Made by a program: the position numbers and the translations under genes. Below are positions 21,901 through 35,100 of a stretch of 64,000 nucleotides of DNA, one piece after another. A model generated the notes under the pieces. The model made no database searches. It was given only the letters and a program-made list of their open reading frames with translations, and was not told the DNA's origin. The stretch is from positions 12,633,837 to 12,697,836 of the forward strand of contig NC_087080.1 in NCBI RefSeq assembly GCF_026151205.1. The letters are read 5' to 3'. Within the stretch, counting starts at the first letter, position 1; each line of letters begins with the position of its first letter. The DNA comes from Bolinopsis microptera (taxonomy: Eukaryota; Ctenophora; Tentaculata; Lobata; Bolinopsidae).

Positions 21901-24460
21901 TCATCTCCTCACTGTCTCTGACGAGGTAAATATTCATTCGTCAGTTTCTCCCTCGTCTATTCGGTCTATTATCTAGATACAACGATATCCGAATTAACTC
22001 TGTCGTTGTTAACAATATTGATGCCGACTTTGTCACTACGTCTTTGGAAGCCCTTCTCTTCGCGATGGTCTGAAAACGTTTCCAAAGGCAAATTTGCATT
22101 TGTCTTGATCGGTATAGTCATTAGTCATGAACATTGCTGTCCTACTGGTATTTTAAGGTGGTAGCGTTTATATGGATCGGGGCGGGGTAGTTTTGACGGC
22201 GTCAACAGTTTGTATTTCATTTTACTATTTAATATATGGGGTGATACAGAAATCATATCAATCGGATCAAATTGTGACATCGGCGATGACATATTCACAA
22301 GGTGTTTAAATTGTACTTGTAGTTTAAAATTGGCACGAACTAAATTGGAAATTGAATTATTTTCAGAGGTTTAAAAGTTGAGACCACAGTGATACTGATG
22401 GAGCACTTGTGACTTGGCAACAGTATTCGTGATTATTCTGTATGATGTGCTTTAATTTACTGATTCGGTATAGCAGCTTATCAGAAGATAAACAAGGCAC
22501 AAAATAAACGGTCACAAATCGGATCGTGAAACGTGGATACCAATCAGGAGATAACATTTAAACAGACTCCAATCAGGTTTCGTAATAGAAGCACTTCGGA
22601 CTGTAAAAGGAGAACATCAGACCGTTTAGTGTATGGACATTGAACACGTCTTTTAGTAGGTATAAGAAGAAAAATCAATTAAGAGAGACGCATATAATAG
22701 GGTATCCGCATAATATTAGTAACATTGGGTTCGAATGATGAAAGCGGATCTGGAAGTATAAAAACTAACAGGGCCTATGCAATACAGACACGTTTAACGA
22801 AATCGAAGACAATCAGTACGCTATAAAACGAAAAAACGTTAACCCCAAAATGTAGGATAATTGCCATTGGTATCATTAAACAAAATCGAATCAGGCCATA
22901 ATATTGAAAAGGAACTTAAGGCCAGAAAAATAAGCCTTAATATGATTATGGAAACTTCTGTGCAATGAATTGGAGATAACTCTGACAAAAAACAGACATA
23001 AATCGTGCCGTAAAACTTTAAAATTTATAAACGGCACGCCGTCGGATATTTCCAGCGGCGGGCGAAAAACTGCCGTTCATTTGATATCCAACTCCTCAGT
23101 TGAAGCGGTCAATTTTAATACTTGACTGCATTTGCCAGCGCTGTAAATATAATATTGCAAATACATGCATTTCTGCAGATGAGTATCAACTATATAAAAC
23201 AAATTTACATTTATACTTTGTACTTGAATAAAGCACGTAATTGCGGGAAATTGAGTTTTACGTAGTATTCATGCTTCATAACAATTGCCTTAGATAGCTA
23301 AATTTGTTGGTACATACGTTTTGGGTTTATAAAAATACAATATACATACATAGATACAATCAAAGATCACAGCTATCTACAGACCATGCTTATTTTCGTC
23401 AAACCAATTGTAATAAGGCTGATAAAACAAATTGATAACATACAACAGCTCATCCAAACTTTTCAAAAATTCGACTTACGTAATTTTATTATTTAGCGAT
23501 GATACTTCTTATTTAGAGCAAAAGTTTTCGTTTGTTGTCAAAATTAAAGCAGTATGAGATTATTAGTATTAGTAATTGAAATTCAACCGCAAAAATTTGC
23601 TATTTCGGGCTTGTTGAAATTTACACAATTTAATTAAATATTCACTATTCAGGCTGTTATCGATTGGCGTTCTGTCACATTTACATTAATTATCTTGCAA
23701 ATGAAAAGTAAAATGGATCGCACATCTTTTCCGATAAAGTTAATGGTTAACAATTTGTCAGTCCAAAATTGAAATCCGGGTTCAGTTTCAAGTCATTTTT
23801 ACGTTGTACGTTTTCTAAAATTCGTGATTAAATCGCACGCCTTTCAAAATATGTTCACTGAAGCACGAAAGATCCAAAAGACGAAAGTGACTCAGAATTT
23901 CGGCAGGCAGAATTTGGGATGCTAGATAATTTTAAAATACTTGTTAACATTTATTGCTGTTTACACTCTCGCACGAAATTGGCAGCTGAGTACTTATTAT
24001 CTGTCGCTGAAGTCTGAACACCTGATCTTGTATCACCTGGCATCGTTGCATGTTCGTGGAGAAAGATTTATGACGGTCTTCAATTTTATAAGAATGGCTT
24101 GACTCTGACTTTTGTTGTCACACTCAAGTCTGCCTTTTGATCTCTTGATCCTTTATTAAAAAGTGAAACTTCGGACAGAGCTATTTAGTGGCAGTAATTA
24201 CTGTTTACTTTCGCGGACACATGATCTGAGCATCTGACAGCCCCACACGTTAAGAGATATCAGGGCCCATCATGGGCCATAGGTTCCTAATTTAGAGTAG
24301 GAAATGGGAGCACTAGGATGACCCACTGGCTACCCAGGCAACTAAGCTGCCGTCCCCCTACCGCGGCAGGAATATCGAGTCTCATTAGAGCCAGCGCCGC
24401 ACTGTATATAGCATGATAAGCCCATTTATTCCATAAATGGATTGAGGAAACTACACACAG
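18901..24460. other. 5.5-kb intergenic region without recognisable genes
   Basis: Contains one member of the GCTCAGCCTG repeat family (19412-19462). About 20560-22110 is enriched in CTGACTC/CAGTCTC-like words, whose reverse complement reads as fragments rich in Asp, Glu, Ser and Thr. The rest is A+T-rich with short, featureless open frames. Confidence 0.5.
19412..19462 (+). repeat. Dispersed short repeat (GCTCAGCCTG family), short copy
   Basis: GGCGCTCAGCCTGTAATTTA followed by TGAACTTTATAGCCTGAGGT. It is a deleted member lacking the CATTCCGCC segment of the other copies. Confidence 0.7.
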
Positions 24461-24468
24461 TGTCTGGT

Positions 24469-24740
24469 TTCCAATATCTGATTGGCTCTCTTCCCGCAGC
24501 CCTCTCACCGCATTGGTCCATCCAGCTCACTCCCGGCTCCCTCATTGGCCCGCCTTCAGCGTATACAGAGCGCTCATTGGTCTACTCTATAAGCAGCTAG
24601 CGCGCTGATTGGCTCGCTGTCCTGGTTACGTCACTCATAACTACTAATATATCGCCATTGGTCCTGAGGTCACGTGTTGGTGCTGCGCGCTAATTGGCCG
24701 AGCAGATGTCACGTGCCGCGTTAGCGCGCGTTCACTGGCT
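24469..24740. promoter_or_regulatory. Promoter-like cluster: seven ATTGG (inverted CCAAT) boxes plus CRE-like and E-box motifs
   Basis: ATTGG begins at 24481, 24512, 24544, 24576, 24608, 24657 and 24693, the first intervals being 31, 32, 32 and 32 bp; one CCAAT lies at about 24470 in the opposite orientation. TTACGTCA (24626-24633) and two CACGTG boxes (24671-24676, 24710-24715) sit among them. The stretch is GC-richer than its surroundings. It lies 1.5 kb before the first coding exon of the BCOR-like gene and is the best candidate for that gene's promoter. NF-Y binding to CCAAT is established for animals; use here is inference. Confidence 0.6.
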
Positions 24741-25942
24741 GATCTGTTAATATCTTTAGAAAAGCGCTCACTGTGTGCTGTCTTCGTTGTACGCTCTCTC
24801 TTGCTATAACATACTGTGCCGTTTATAGACCTGTATTAACCCCGGGTTTTTGATATGTTGTTCCCGATCGAAAGTAATCTAGTTTGTGATGGCACTTGAT
24901 TAGAAGTTGACAGCCTAATTATCTAGTCTAATTGGCTTATTAATGTCTCTCATTTTAGGAAGCTGCTCACCTGATAACCCATTACTTGTGTAGCGGCCCC
25001 TACTTGCCATGTATTGCTCAGGAATGTACACAAATTATCAGCTCGCTGCCAACATTCGCCTTGATATTGTTGTTTCATGTTACCGGATAGTGCCAACAAT
25101 TTGTAATCATGAAAAGTGCTCTTCTAGATCGTTCCACTGCTCGCCCTGAAAGCTCCACTCCAAATGATAAAACCTTTGTTCTAGACTGAAGACTGAGTGC
25201 TAATTATGGTATCTGCTGCGTTAAAATAACAGTATTATATTGTGCGCACATTATGATAACAAAAGGAAGCCATTATGTGAAGACGTACACGTATCAGCTC
25301 TTGTTTGTCCAATTCCCTTCCTTATAAGCTTACAGCATTATTATAATCTTCTCTGTTGTCATATCTGCTTTATTCCTCAATATTTGTGCCAGGTTATCAA
25401 CTGCTTGCTACTTCAAACTTCTTAGTTCGTTCACTGCAAGTCAGAATCCCTTCAAAGTTCGATATGTCTTCAGCAAACTGGATATTATACTTGTTAATCT
25501 GTGAATTTGTTATCAATTACCCGGTCTTACTCTGAAATGTCCCAATATGGTCACGTACTTGATCCTTACGTGTAGCCCCACGACCTATGATTCGAGACGT
25601 CAGTGACTGCAACACACTTGAACAATCTGCCTCACGTGCAGGCTTTGTGAACAAAAGCCCACTATTTGCATTGCAATAGCGTAATGACAGTGAATTTGAA
25701 GAAATGTCATGAAATTTACTGCTGAAGCAATTATTTAAGAGGCTGTAACCATGGTGACAATTTCGACTGACACATATGGCTGGCTTCATCACATCTTACA
25801 CACTACTTATTATTGAGGGATCTTGAATCAGTGTTAGAACTGGTCCGTCATATGTCTACTGTACACAGCTTTATAAAGTCAATTTGATACCTCTGTCCTG
25901 AAACCTGTTGACAGCTAAATAGCTGCTTAGAACCCATCGTTA

Positions 25943-26108
25943 GTTGTTTAGTAACCTATCTTTAGTTCAAGTGTGGTATCTTTTGTTGCTTAGTAACCTA
26001 TATTCGGTCGCTTGGTAATATAAATTAGGTTCCTTAGCAACCCACCTTTTGTTAACCTAATAACCTATCTTCAGTTACTTATAAGAATGTCTCATGTTGC
26101 TTAGTAAA
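25943..26108 (+). promoter_or_regulatory. Degenerate tandem repeat with RFX X-box-like sites
   Basis: GTTGTTTAGTAAC (25943-25955), GTTGCTTAGTAAC (25985-25997) and GTTCCTTAGCAAC (26029-26041) all fit the RFX half-site pattern RYYNYY-N-RRNRAC. A near match, GTTGCTTAGTAAA, lies at about 26096. The sites are about 43 bp apart and belong to a diverged TAGTAACCTATCTT-type tandem repeat ending about 90 bp before the BCOR-like start codon. Function is unproven; the repeat may match by chance. Confidence 0.4.
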
Positions 26109-26167
26109 CTATATTTGCCTTTATTTGGTTGATTATTAATTAACCCCATCTCTCACTTCAGCAGATC

Positions 26168-26173
26168 ATGTGA
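26168..26173 (+). promoter_or_regulatory. Minimal start-stop uORF (ATGTGA)
   Basis: If the exon begins at the TTCAG/CAG acceptor near 26161, the 5' leader contains an ATG directly followed by TGA, 24 nt before the main ATG at 26198. Start-stop elements can stall ribosomes in other genes; the role here depends on the true transcript start. Confidence 0.3.
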
Positions 26174-26197
26174 AGCAATTAACCCTGGAGAAGTCAT

Positions 26198-29100
26198 ATG
26201 AAAGACAACATGAGCGAGGATTCGGATAAAAAAGAGGACCCAACATCCACTGAATTAACTGGTAAGTGAAATTAAAACCTATTTCCAAGAAGATACGTGT
26301 AATAAACGATTTTGTAGTCCAAGAAAATGTTCAATGCGTCGGTACATGTCTTTTAAAACAAATAACTCTGATTCAAAGCTTCAATTTCTACTTCTTTGCA
26401 GTTTACACTTACAGTTGTCCGAATTACTACTGCATGGTGTTGAACGTGAAATTGTTGCAAATTATTACACATCGTGTACGGTGTAACCGTTTAAATATTA
26501 CTCTGTAAGCTGAAACAAATCACACGTGTTTTGTTCATGTAATATACTATCCTGTTTCAGAGAAAATCACAGATTTGTCTACTGATAACGATGAAGAAGA
26601 CAGTTTAGTTATACACGTAAGTTTATTATAATATCTTATTCAATAACCTTATACTGAAATCGTGTTATGTCTTTTTGTCTCGTCAAATAAAGTGTAAACT
26701 AGGTTTCTATCTTTTTAATATGTTCGCCGTTCGGTTAAGTGCAGTATCTGCCATTGAATAAATTCCTTACTCAAGTATATTCAGATAGAAATATCAACAA
26801 ATTTAGTTTAAACAGTTAACAATAATCGTTTTCGTTTTCTCATTATAATTTTGAAAAAATATTAAAACCTTAAAAAAGGAAGCTAGACCACCTTTTACGT
26901 GTTTGCTAAATAACAAAGACGAATCTTGAGTATTTTTTGACAATTTCCCAAGAAAATAAGAAAAACGATAAGAATTTTAAAATTAGCTAACATTTTATGG
27001 TAAGCAATTTAACCTGCAGCTGTTAATAAATCATAACAAATTAAAAAGCCATTACATAATGATTTATCTTAGCGAACCGATTCAACGATTTTTCTACTAT
27101 TTCACGATGAAAAAAATCTGCAGAAGTTTGGTAAATTTACGCCGAACCTTGAGGCTGGACTTACACGAACCGGTAAAAAAGGCCGATATCCGATCCGAAA
27201 TTTTCGTCATTTCCTTCTTGTCTCTATTATAGTAACCACCGATTCTCCAGGATGATATGGATGACGATATGGAGGCGGACACGATCGAAATAGAAGACGA
27301 GTCCGCACAACCCACCGACTCTCACCCTACAGTCCCTGATCTTTCTCCGAAACAACCAGCTGAGACTACTCCGAGCACTCCAACTGATATACAAGAAGAT
27401 TCTGGCACACCGCCAGCTACTTCCAGCTTACAAACAAATAATTCTAGCAGTTTACCTGCGTCTGAGAGCTCAATTCTTGCTGCTACAGAGTCAGTGATGG
27501 AGAAACTAGCTGCAACTGATGTGAGTGTGGCCTGTCAGATGTTTAAAGTTATTTCAATTTCAACTGTTTTGACTTATCGTGACAGTTGCTTTTCATATTT
27601 TCGACATTTTATGTTACTTCAACGACTACAAGTTGCGTGTACCAAGCTATTATCTTGTGAAGAATTATGTCAGTTAATTTTGGTCTCCTGGTACTATCAA
27701 AATGTAACCTGTGATTAATCGATTTACATTTTTGGATATGTAATAATTGCTCGGTGTAAAATAGCGGGGATGTGGCATGTTTAGTTCTCGTTGATTATGA
27801 TACACACTTTACATGATGTAAAATTATGGCCTATTCAGATTTGAAATCTGATCCTCTTCAGATAGCCGTGATAACGACTTATAGATAACCTGAATCAATT
27901 GCGTGATTACCATATATGGGCAAAGGTATCAAAGCGGGAAAATGTTAACCAATTATGAGCAATGGTCTTAAAAATGATGAAGGAATTTCTAAATACTCGA
28001 TCGTTTGTAATAATCTGAAGTTAATCGGCCATACCGCGCGATTGAGATTATTCAGCAACTCTTATCAGTAAATTATTCTCCTTTATAAGGTAAAATGATC
28101 TCTATTGTGACTTAAAATAGAAAACTTAGTTATTCTATTTCAGGAACAAGATATAAAACAAGAGGAGCTGGAATGTTCAGTCGACGATACGGTAATTGAG
28201 GTTGGAGCAGAGGCTTTCTCTCGGACCGCCACAGTGTCAGGTGAATATAAGCCGGAATTTGATTAACATCTCTGATTTAATTTTGTTTAGTTACTTGGAT
28301 TGCTCAATGATTGAGTGTGTAAATTCTGCGGAAAATTTAAGGATCATACCACCAGTTTGTCACGTCCAAATGAAAAAACCTGAAAAGTGCTGACGCTGTC
28401 ATCGTTAACTTTATATTCCTAATTTCTGCTTTTAAGATATTTCATAGCAGAGCATAATTGCCGCAGGAAAGACCAGATTTTTCTTTTAAATAAATCGTTT
28501 CGCTAAATGCTACTATATATAAACGCGTAAAAATAAAATTGGCTACGCCTTAACTTGCCGCAATTTTACAAACAGATATTTAAGCCCATCAATTGAAATG
28601 AGAGTTCAGTACAATAGATCAATTCTTTTGTAATAGCCGAGTTTAGCTGAGATCAAGAACAAAGTAATTTGACTTTAGGAGCTATGGACTAATGAATCGG
28701 ACATGTTTCCAACCGCGGCTGTTATTAAAATTATAAAACGGTCGTTAATTTGTGAAACTGAAAGTTTCATGTATTCCGATGTTGCTATAATGCTCATTTA
28801 AAAGAGGTAGATTAAGTTATAACTACAATATCTTGTAAAAAGAGAGCTAAGCTCTCAGTAAACTGTAGTTTATTGCACTCCGCTGATAATTTTAGCAATT
28901 TCGGGCCATAGCTTCGCGTATCAGGTTACTTGCCGGTTTGTCGGAGATGAATTGAGGGCTTTTTGATCATCTTATATCGTGAGAGTATCTTTTTAATAGC
29001 CACATGTTTCTCCAAGTATTTTTACACCCAGGCGCGATCACTAATATCAGCGCGTATTACAGTCGCGTATTTCGTTTGCCATTGTTTACTTACCCTACAT

Positions 29101-32100
29101 TTGCTGATACGAATTTTCTATTACTGAAATCATTACTGAGAAATCTTTCACAGTTATTGACACAACATACCGCAGATATCGAGACCGAACCAGTGTCCGA
29201 AGGGGAGATGGATACGGAGGAGACAGAGAAGACAGAAAAGACACAGCAAGTTTGTGAAAATAAGGATTCGGAAGAGATCAGTATGGATGAAGGAGAGGCA
29301 ACACAAGAAGATAATACTGAAGTGCCTGTTCTAGAGACAAGCACAAATGTGGAGCTACTGGAGGAGGACAGCTCCAAACCAATAGAAAACGAAGAAGTGA
29401 AAGATGTGGAGCTGGTGTCCGAGGCAGAGGAAGAGGAAGAGGAAGAGGAAGAGGAAGAAGAAGAGGAAGAAGAAGAGGAAGAGGAAGAAGAAGAGGAAGA
29501 GTTGTTGTTATCAGAACCAGATCGAGCAGACGACCTGGTTACCGAAGCTATCACCCCTCCAGCCACAACCCCGCCTCCCTCTCGGTCCCTCCTTTCTGTG
29601 GACGAGGACCAGGATACTGGTAACGATATACTGGATATCTCTGATCCAGATGAAGGAGATATGTTGATAGAAGATTCACTGGCAAGACGCACCGTGAAAC
29701 CAATGGAGGTGGTATCGGTGGTATCCACCCCATTGTCTCCGGTACGGGATCTAACTCCCGTCTCACCTGCCTGTAAGTCCCCAGCCCTGGTTGCTATACC
29801 TTCCTCTTGTAGCGAGAACCTCCTCTCGGATAACCAGGTGGCCACTGAGGAAGGTACCACAGAGAGTCAGGAGGTCACTCCCCTCTCCCCGGAACTCATC
29901 ACTCAATCTGACCCTGATTCCTCAGAGCAAGTTGACCCCACTCCTAGCATAGAGACCGCAGCTCCTGCAGCCGTCACAAGTCAAGACAGTATTATGGTCA
30001 CTTCCACATCTGGAGACAGTGAGGCAGTGATTACATCAGACTCTCTACCTACTGAGTCAATATCCCCTCCTAGTGGATCTCCTGCTCTACCTGTCCCCTC
30101 CTCTGCCTGCCAACCTGTCTCTTCTACCACCGTCTCATCAGACGAACCATCAACTTCACAACCTTCTAACCCGCTACCTGAAAGTGTATCTAATGATGGA
30201 CCCCCAATAGTTAAATCTGTGAATTTCCCTCCATCTGCCCCTCAGCTGGAAGTGCCCACCTCTCTAGTTCTGGAGATATCAGCTCCCTCTACCCCTGATA
30301 ACGCAGTAACCTCCACTTCTGTGGAACAGACAACAGCTCTCTCAACCTCCTCAACCTCCAGAGCTTCATCTCAAGAACCAGGTCCTTCTAAGAAACGCAA
30401 GATCCCACCTACTGAGAAACCTTTTGAGCCCGGTATAATCTGGATAAAACCGGAGCCGGTGGATCCGGACGAGCCGCAAATTATCCCAGCTCCGGTTCCT
30501 GAGCAGCAGCCTGGTCCTAGTAGCGGGGTTTCCAATGCTTCAAGGAAGAGAAGACTGGTGGAGAAACAGGTGTCTGGACTTCCTAGCGCTCCACCTAATG
30601 TCCACGTTACTGCTACTCAATCTCTAGGTTCGTACACTCACTGGGCATCTCTATTGTTTATTCTTAAGTTAGCGTACAATGATTGCTTAATTGGGGCGTA
30701 GGTTTCAAGGATTTCAAGATTCCTCTGGTTTTATAAAACCTAATATAAAGTATTCAATTAACGCGACGAAAAAGTAGTGATCACTTTCCTTAAATTTGAA
30801 TAAAGAGGATTAAGGGATTTACTGTTTTCTGACCAGGACCTTTAACCAAACCTCCTAGCTGGTATTGCAACGTATAAACTCAACTGCTTCTAATACAACT
30901 GTTAGTCCAGCTATTGCTCAGACTCACTCAATATTCCTTACTAGAATACATGTGTACACGTTTATTTGGACTTTAACCGTTTGCGTGTAGGAACAATGAA
31001 TATTGAACAATAACGACTAAAGACCAAATCGGGTAATGATGTCAGGATTATTTAAAACTCAAAAATTTCGCAGACTCTGCCCAGTTTTAAGGTTACAAAA
31101 TGAAGTACGCATTAAGATAAATTGCTATTTAAAATTAATGCAAAATTTATACTGGATTTATAGTTTCAAGGTGGCTGCTTACGTTTGTTACGCCAGGGTT
31201 TGTGCAGTGTGCACCAGAGAATTTTGCAAATTTTGACCAAATAGGAGCGGTTATTATTGAGCAATTCGACCCTTTTTACTCGCTCCATGACTGTATGCTG
31301 ACAGGCTGTGTCATGTGGTCTATCTCAGAAAGTAGTGAATCCTCCTGCGTTCAAAAGTTCACCACGCTAAATAAAAACTATGTATCCCACTTGACATCCT
31401 TTGATCTCACATCAGCCCCAAATCATCAACTAGATATCGCTAACCTCCAAATTGCTCACAAGAGTATCTAACCGCCTCCCCTTTCAGCAGGAGAGGATGT
31501 GCAGGGTCAGCTGCAGAAGATCCTGCAAAGCTCCAGCTCTGGTTCCCTCCTCTGCTCTCTTCTAGCTCAGCTTCCTCAAGAGCTCACCAGCTCTCTTCTC
31601 TCTAAAGTCCTCCACCAGCAGCAGCTACAAAACCAGGTAGGCAGGATATTCAGCTGTTTGAGGTGAAGTGAAATTGGTTTTGTTGATTGAGTGTCTTTTC
31701 ATTTAATTGATCATCAACTAAATATTGTTCATCAAATATTGATCATCAACTAAACAATATTTAAAAATATTGTAGCACTACTCGAACTAGTCAAACCTCT
31801 CTATACCGGGCTTCTCGGGGGAAACGAAACGTGCACGGTATAGAAAAATGTTGGGGAAAGAAGAGCCGGTATATCGAGGTAACTGGTATAGAGAGGCCCG
31901 GTATAGAAAGGTGCGACTGTTCTGTAAACTGATTATGCACGGCGCACGCCGATAATGTTAGAAGAGCCCTCTGTAATACCGGTTACCTCAATATACCGGG
32001 CTCTTCTTTTCCCCCAAACTGTTTCTGTACCGTGCACTTTAGATTTTTGACTGTACTTTTTAACTGTACTGTGATAATGTTACACCTCATTAACAGTTAA

Positions 32101-35100
32101 CACCCCCAGGGTCAGGCTAGTAGTCCGAACTCCGGTGCCCCAGTATTAGTTGGTAACTTCAACACCCCTCTCTCCTCGAATCCACTACCTGTTGCACAGG
32201 GTGTTGCTGTCTACGACCAGCCTCAGTCTCGGAATAATCCTCCCAGAGCCCCATTCTCCCCTGGCTATCAGGTTTGTTCTTTAGTGCAAGCCTGTTTCAA
32301 AAATTAAAAGTAAAAACGACTGGATTATTGGACAGTCCTAGAATCTAGATGGACCATGGCCCGTGAAACTGGGTGAAGATTTCCTTAAATCGTTTATTCA
32401 CATCTACCTTACAACTTTAGAAGCTTATAAATGTTTTGCGTACAAAAGATCGTTGTAACTTAATAGACCTATTGTACCCAGGGTGGGGATATGAACCGGT
32501 TGTCACCGGGGAAACTGGCCCAGAAATACCCTCCTCTCCCTCAGTTGCCTAGGCAACACCGTCAGGGATCTAGAACTCAGGTAACATTATTTATGGCACG
32601 TGGCGATCTTTTGACTTAAAGGGGTCTTATTTTTCATCTTTTTGATGTTCATTTTTACGTGTAATATGCATCTTCTGGCGAATAAATAAAATACAAATTT
32701 GGTACGTTAAGCTATAAGGTACCACAAGAATAGGCATCATGTAGCCGGTGGGCCCGACATGATACGACACATCTCGACACGTCGGGGTTTTGTCAGGGTT
32801 TGTCAGGGTTTGTCGGGGTATGTCGGGGTTTGTCGGGATATGTCGGGGTTTGTCGGGGTCTGTCGGGGTTTGTCAGGGTTTGTCGGGATAGTCGGGGTCT
32901 GTCGGGGTCTGTCGGGGTTTGTCAGGGTCTGTCAGGGTTTGTCGGGGTTTGTCGGGATATGTCGGGGTTTGTCAGGGTTTGTCGGGGTCTGTCGGGGTTT
33001 GTCGGGGTCTGTCGGGGTTTGTCAGGGTTTGTCGGGATATGTCAGGGTTTGTCGGGATATGTCGGGGTTTGTCAGGGTTTGTCGGAGTTTGTCAGGGTTT
33101 GTCGGGATATGTCGGGGTTTGTCAGGGTTTGTCGGGGTTTGTCGGGGTCTGTCGGGGTTTGTCAGGGGTCTGTCGGGGTTTGTCGGGGTCTGTCGGGGTT
33201 TGTTGAAGGATATGTCGGGGTTTGTCGGGGTTTGTCGAGCCTGGAGGCTACATGATGCCTAAGAATTCAACGTGAAAATAACTTTGCAGAGTTCAAGTTC
33301 GAGTCAACAGTTCCCAACAGCAAACCTGCAGAAAACACAGCAGCTGCTGAACGAGTCGACCTACCTACAGAGTCAACTCCAGAACTCACAGTTAACTACC
33401 ATGCAACCCTCCTCGCAGATCAATCAGGTTGGAGCTGATGTTAAAATAACGGAATCATAATGTTAATTCTTATCTATACTACCTAGGGGGGGGGGGGGGG
33501 GGGGCCAAGTGGATATTTGTAGATATTTGGATAATGTCATCCACTTTTTTCGTGAATTATCCATTACAATAATCTACAAATATCTACATTTATCTACAAA
33601 AAATGTATATCTCAAATATGTGCCCAGAAATTCTACTGAATTTTTGGAGATAAATGTATAAATTTGTAGAATTTGTAGAATTTTCGTGAATTATCCATTG
33701 ACAATAATCTACAAATATCTACATTTATCTACAAAAAATGTAATCTCGAATATGTGCCCAGAAATTCTACTGAATTTTTGGAGATAAATGTATAAATTTG
33801 TAGAATGTCATCCACTTTTTTCGTGGATTATCCATTCTACATTAATCTACAAATATCTACAAAAAATGTAATCTCGAATATGTGCCCAGAAATTCTACTG
33901 AATTTTTGGAGATAAATGTATAAATTTGTAGAATGTCATCCACTTTTTTCGTGGATTATCCATTCTACATTAATCTACAAATATCTACAAATATCCACTT
34001 GGCTCCCCCCCTACCTAGTCATGTTTAAATCAAAGTTTATAAAAAACGAGGAGCTTGGGAGACATTTTTCGACAATATTGTACTGCTGTTTGCCGAGCGA
34101 AATTATTTATGAAGCGGGCTTAAAATATTCTTGTCGTAAGTTTAAAGTGAATAACTCTTTTATTCCTCAGGGTCCCCCGCAGTCGACTAGTAATGCAAAC
34201 TTCCAGCAAGGACCGAGTGTACGGCCGGTGCAAAACAGAGCATTTTTAACATCAAACCAGAGCGGCATGCCGCTCGTGCAGAATACACAGCAGAACATTG
34301 CACCGCACGTGCAAAGCGGGCAGCAAAATATTGCCCCAATGGTGCAGAATGTGCAGCAGAACAGTGTTCCGCTGGTCCAGCCACTAGGACACGTGCAGGC
34401 TGCGCACAGTGGAGTGCAGAACAATCAACAGGGTAATCTCCTTCATCAGCAGAATAAAAATGTTTTGATGGGGAACTCTAATCAGATACAAGCTCTAAAC
34501 TCTAATCAATACAAGTCCAATAACCAGGTCAGCTCATCATTTTTCTTAAAATCTACCCGAACTGAACCGAATTGTTGTTTCTGGAATCACATTTTATTTA
34601 TCTCAACAGCTCTTTCTGATTCTCGTAAAATCAATCAAGTCCAGTCATAACACAGTAACTATCTGCTATGTAGTCGATGGTGATCCCTCTTTTACCCAAT
34701 CAATGACTGTTAATCCCTCAGGGTCTGCAGCCGATGGTGATCCCTCTGTCAGATATTCAAACACTTGTTGGTATTGATGATCAGAATAAACAAACAGTTA
34801 TATTGTCCGATGAGTTGAATACTTTGAGAAGAGCAACTAACGCTACTATAATTCGAGCTGGCCAGCAGGGAAACTCTATGATGGGCAAACAACAACAGCA
34901 ACAACAGCAACAACAACAACAACAGCAACTACAACAGCAAATACAACAGCAACCGCAGCAACTGAATCAGATGGGGCAACAGATGGTAATGGGCCAGCAG
35001 GCGAATCTTGGGAATATGGGACAACAAGGTCACCTGGTCCCTCAACAACAGTCTACACTACAACAGTCCCAGTCAGGTAGGGTGAAGTGTTCATATTATC

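Noticed and set aside
24287..24508. Minus-strand frame overlapping the CCAAT cluster
   Set aside because: Short, no domain, and overlaps the promoter-like block.
29090..29860. 256-codon minus-strand open frame rich in serine
   Set aside because: It is the antisense of BCOR-like exon 5, where GAG/GAA runs read as Ser codons on the other strand.
32759..33262. Three overlapping open frames encoding Gly/Val/Ser/Cys-rich repeats
   Set aside because: A 10-bp G-rich minisatellite lacking stop codons opens all three frames. It lies between two well-supported exons as intron.
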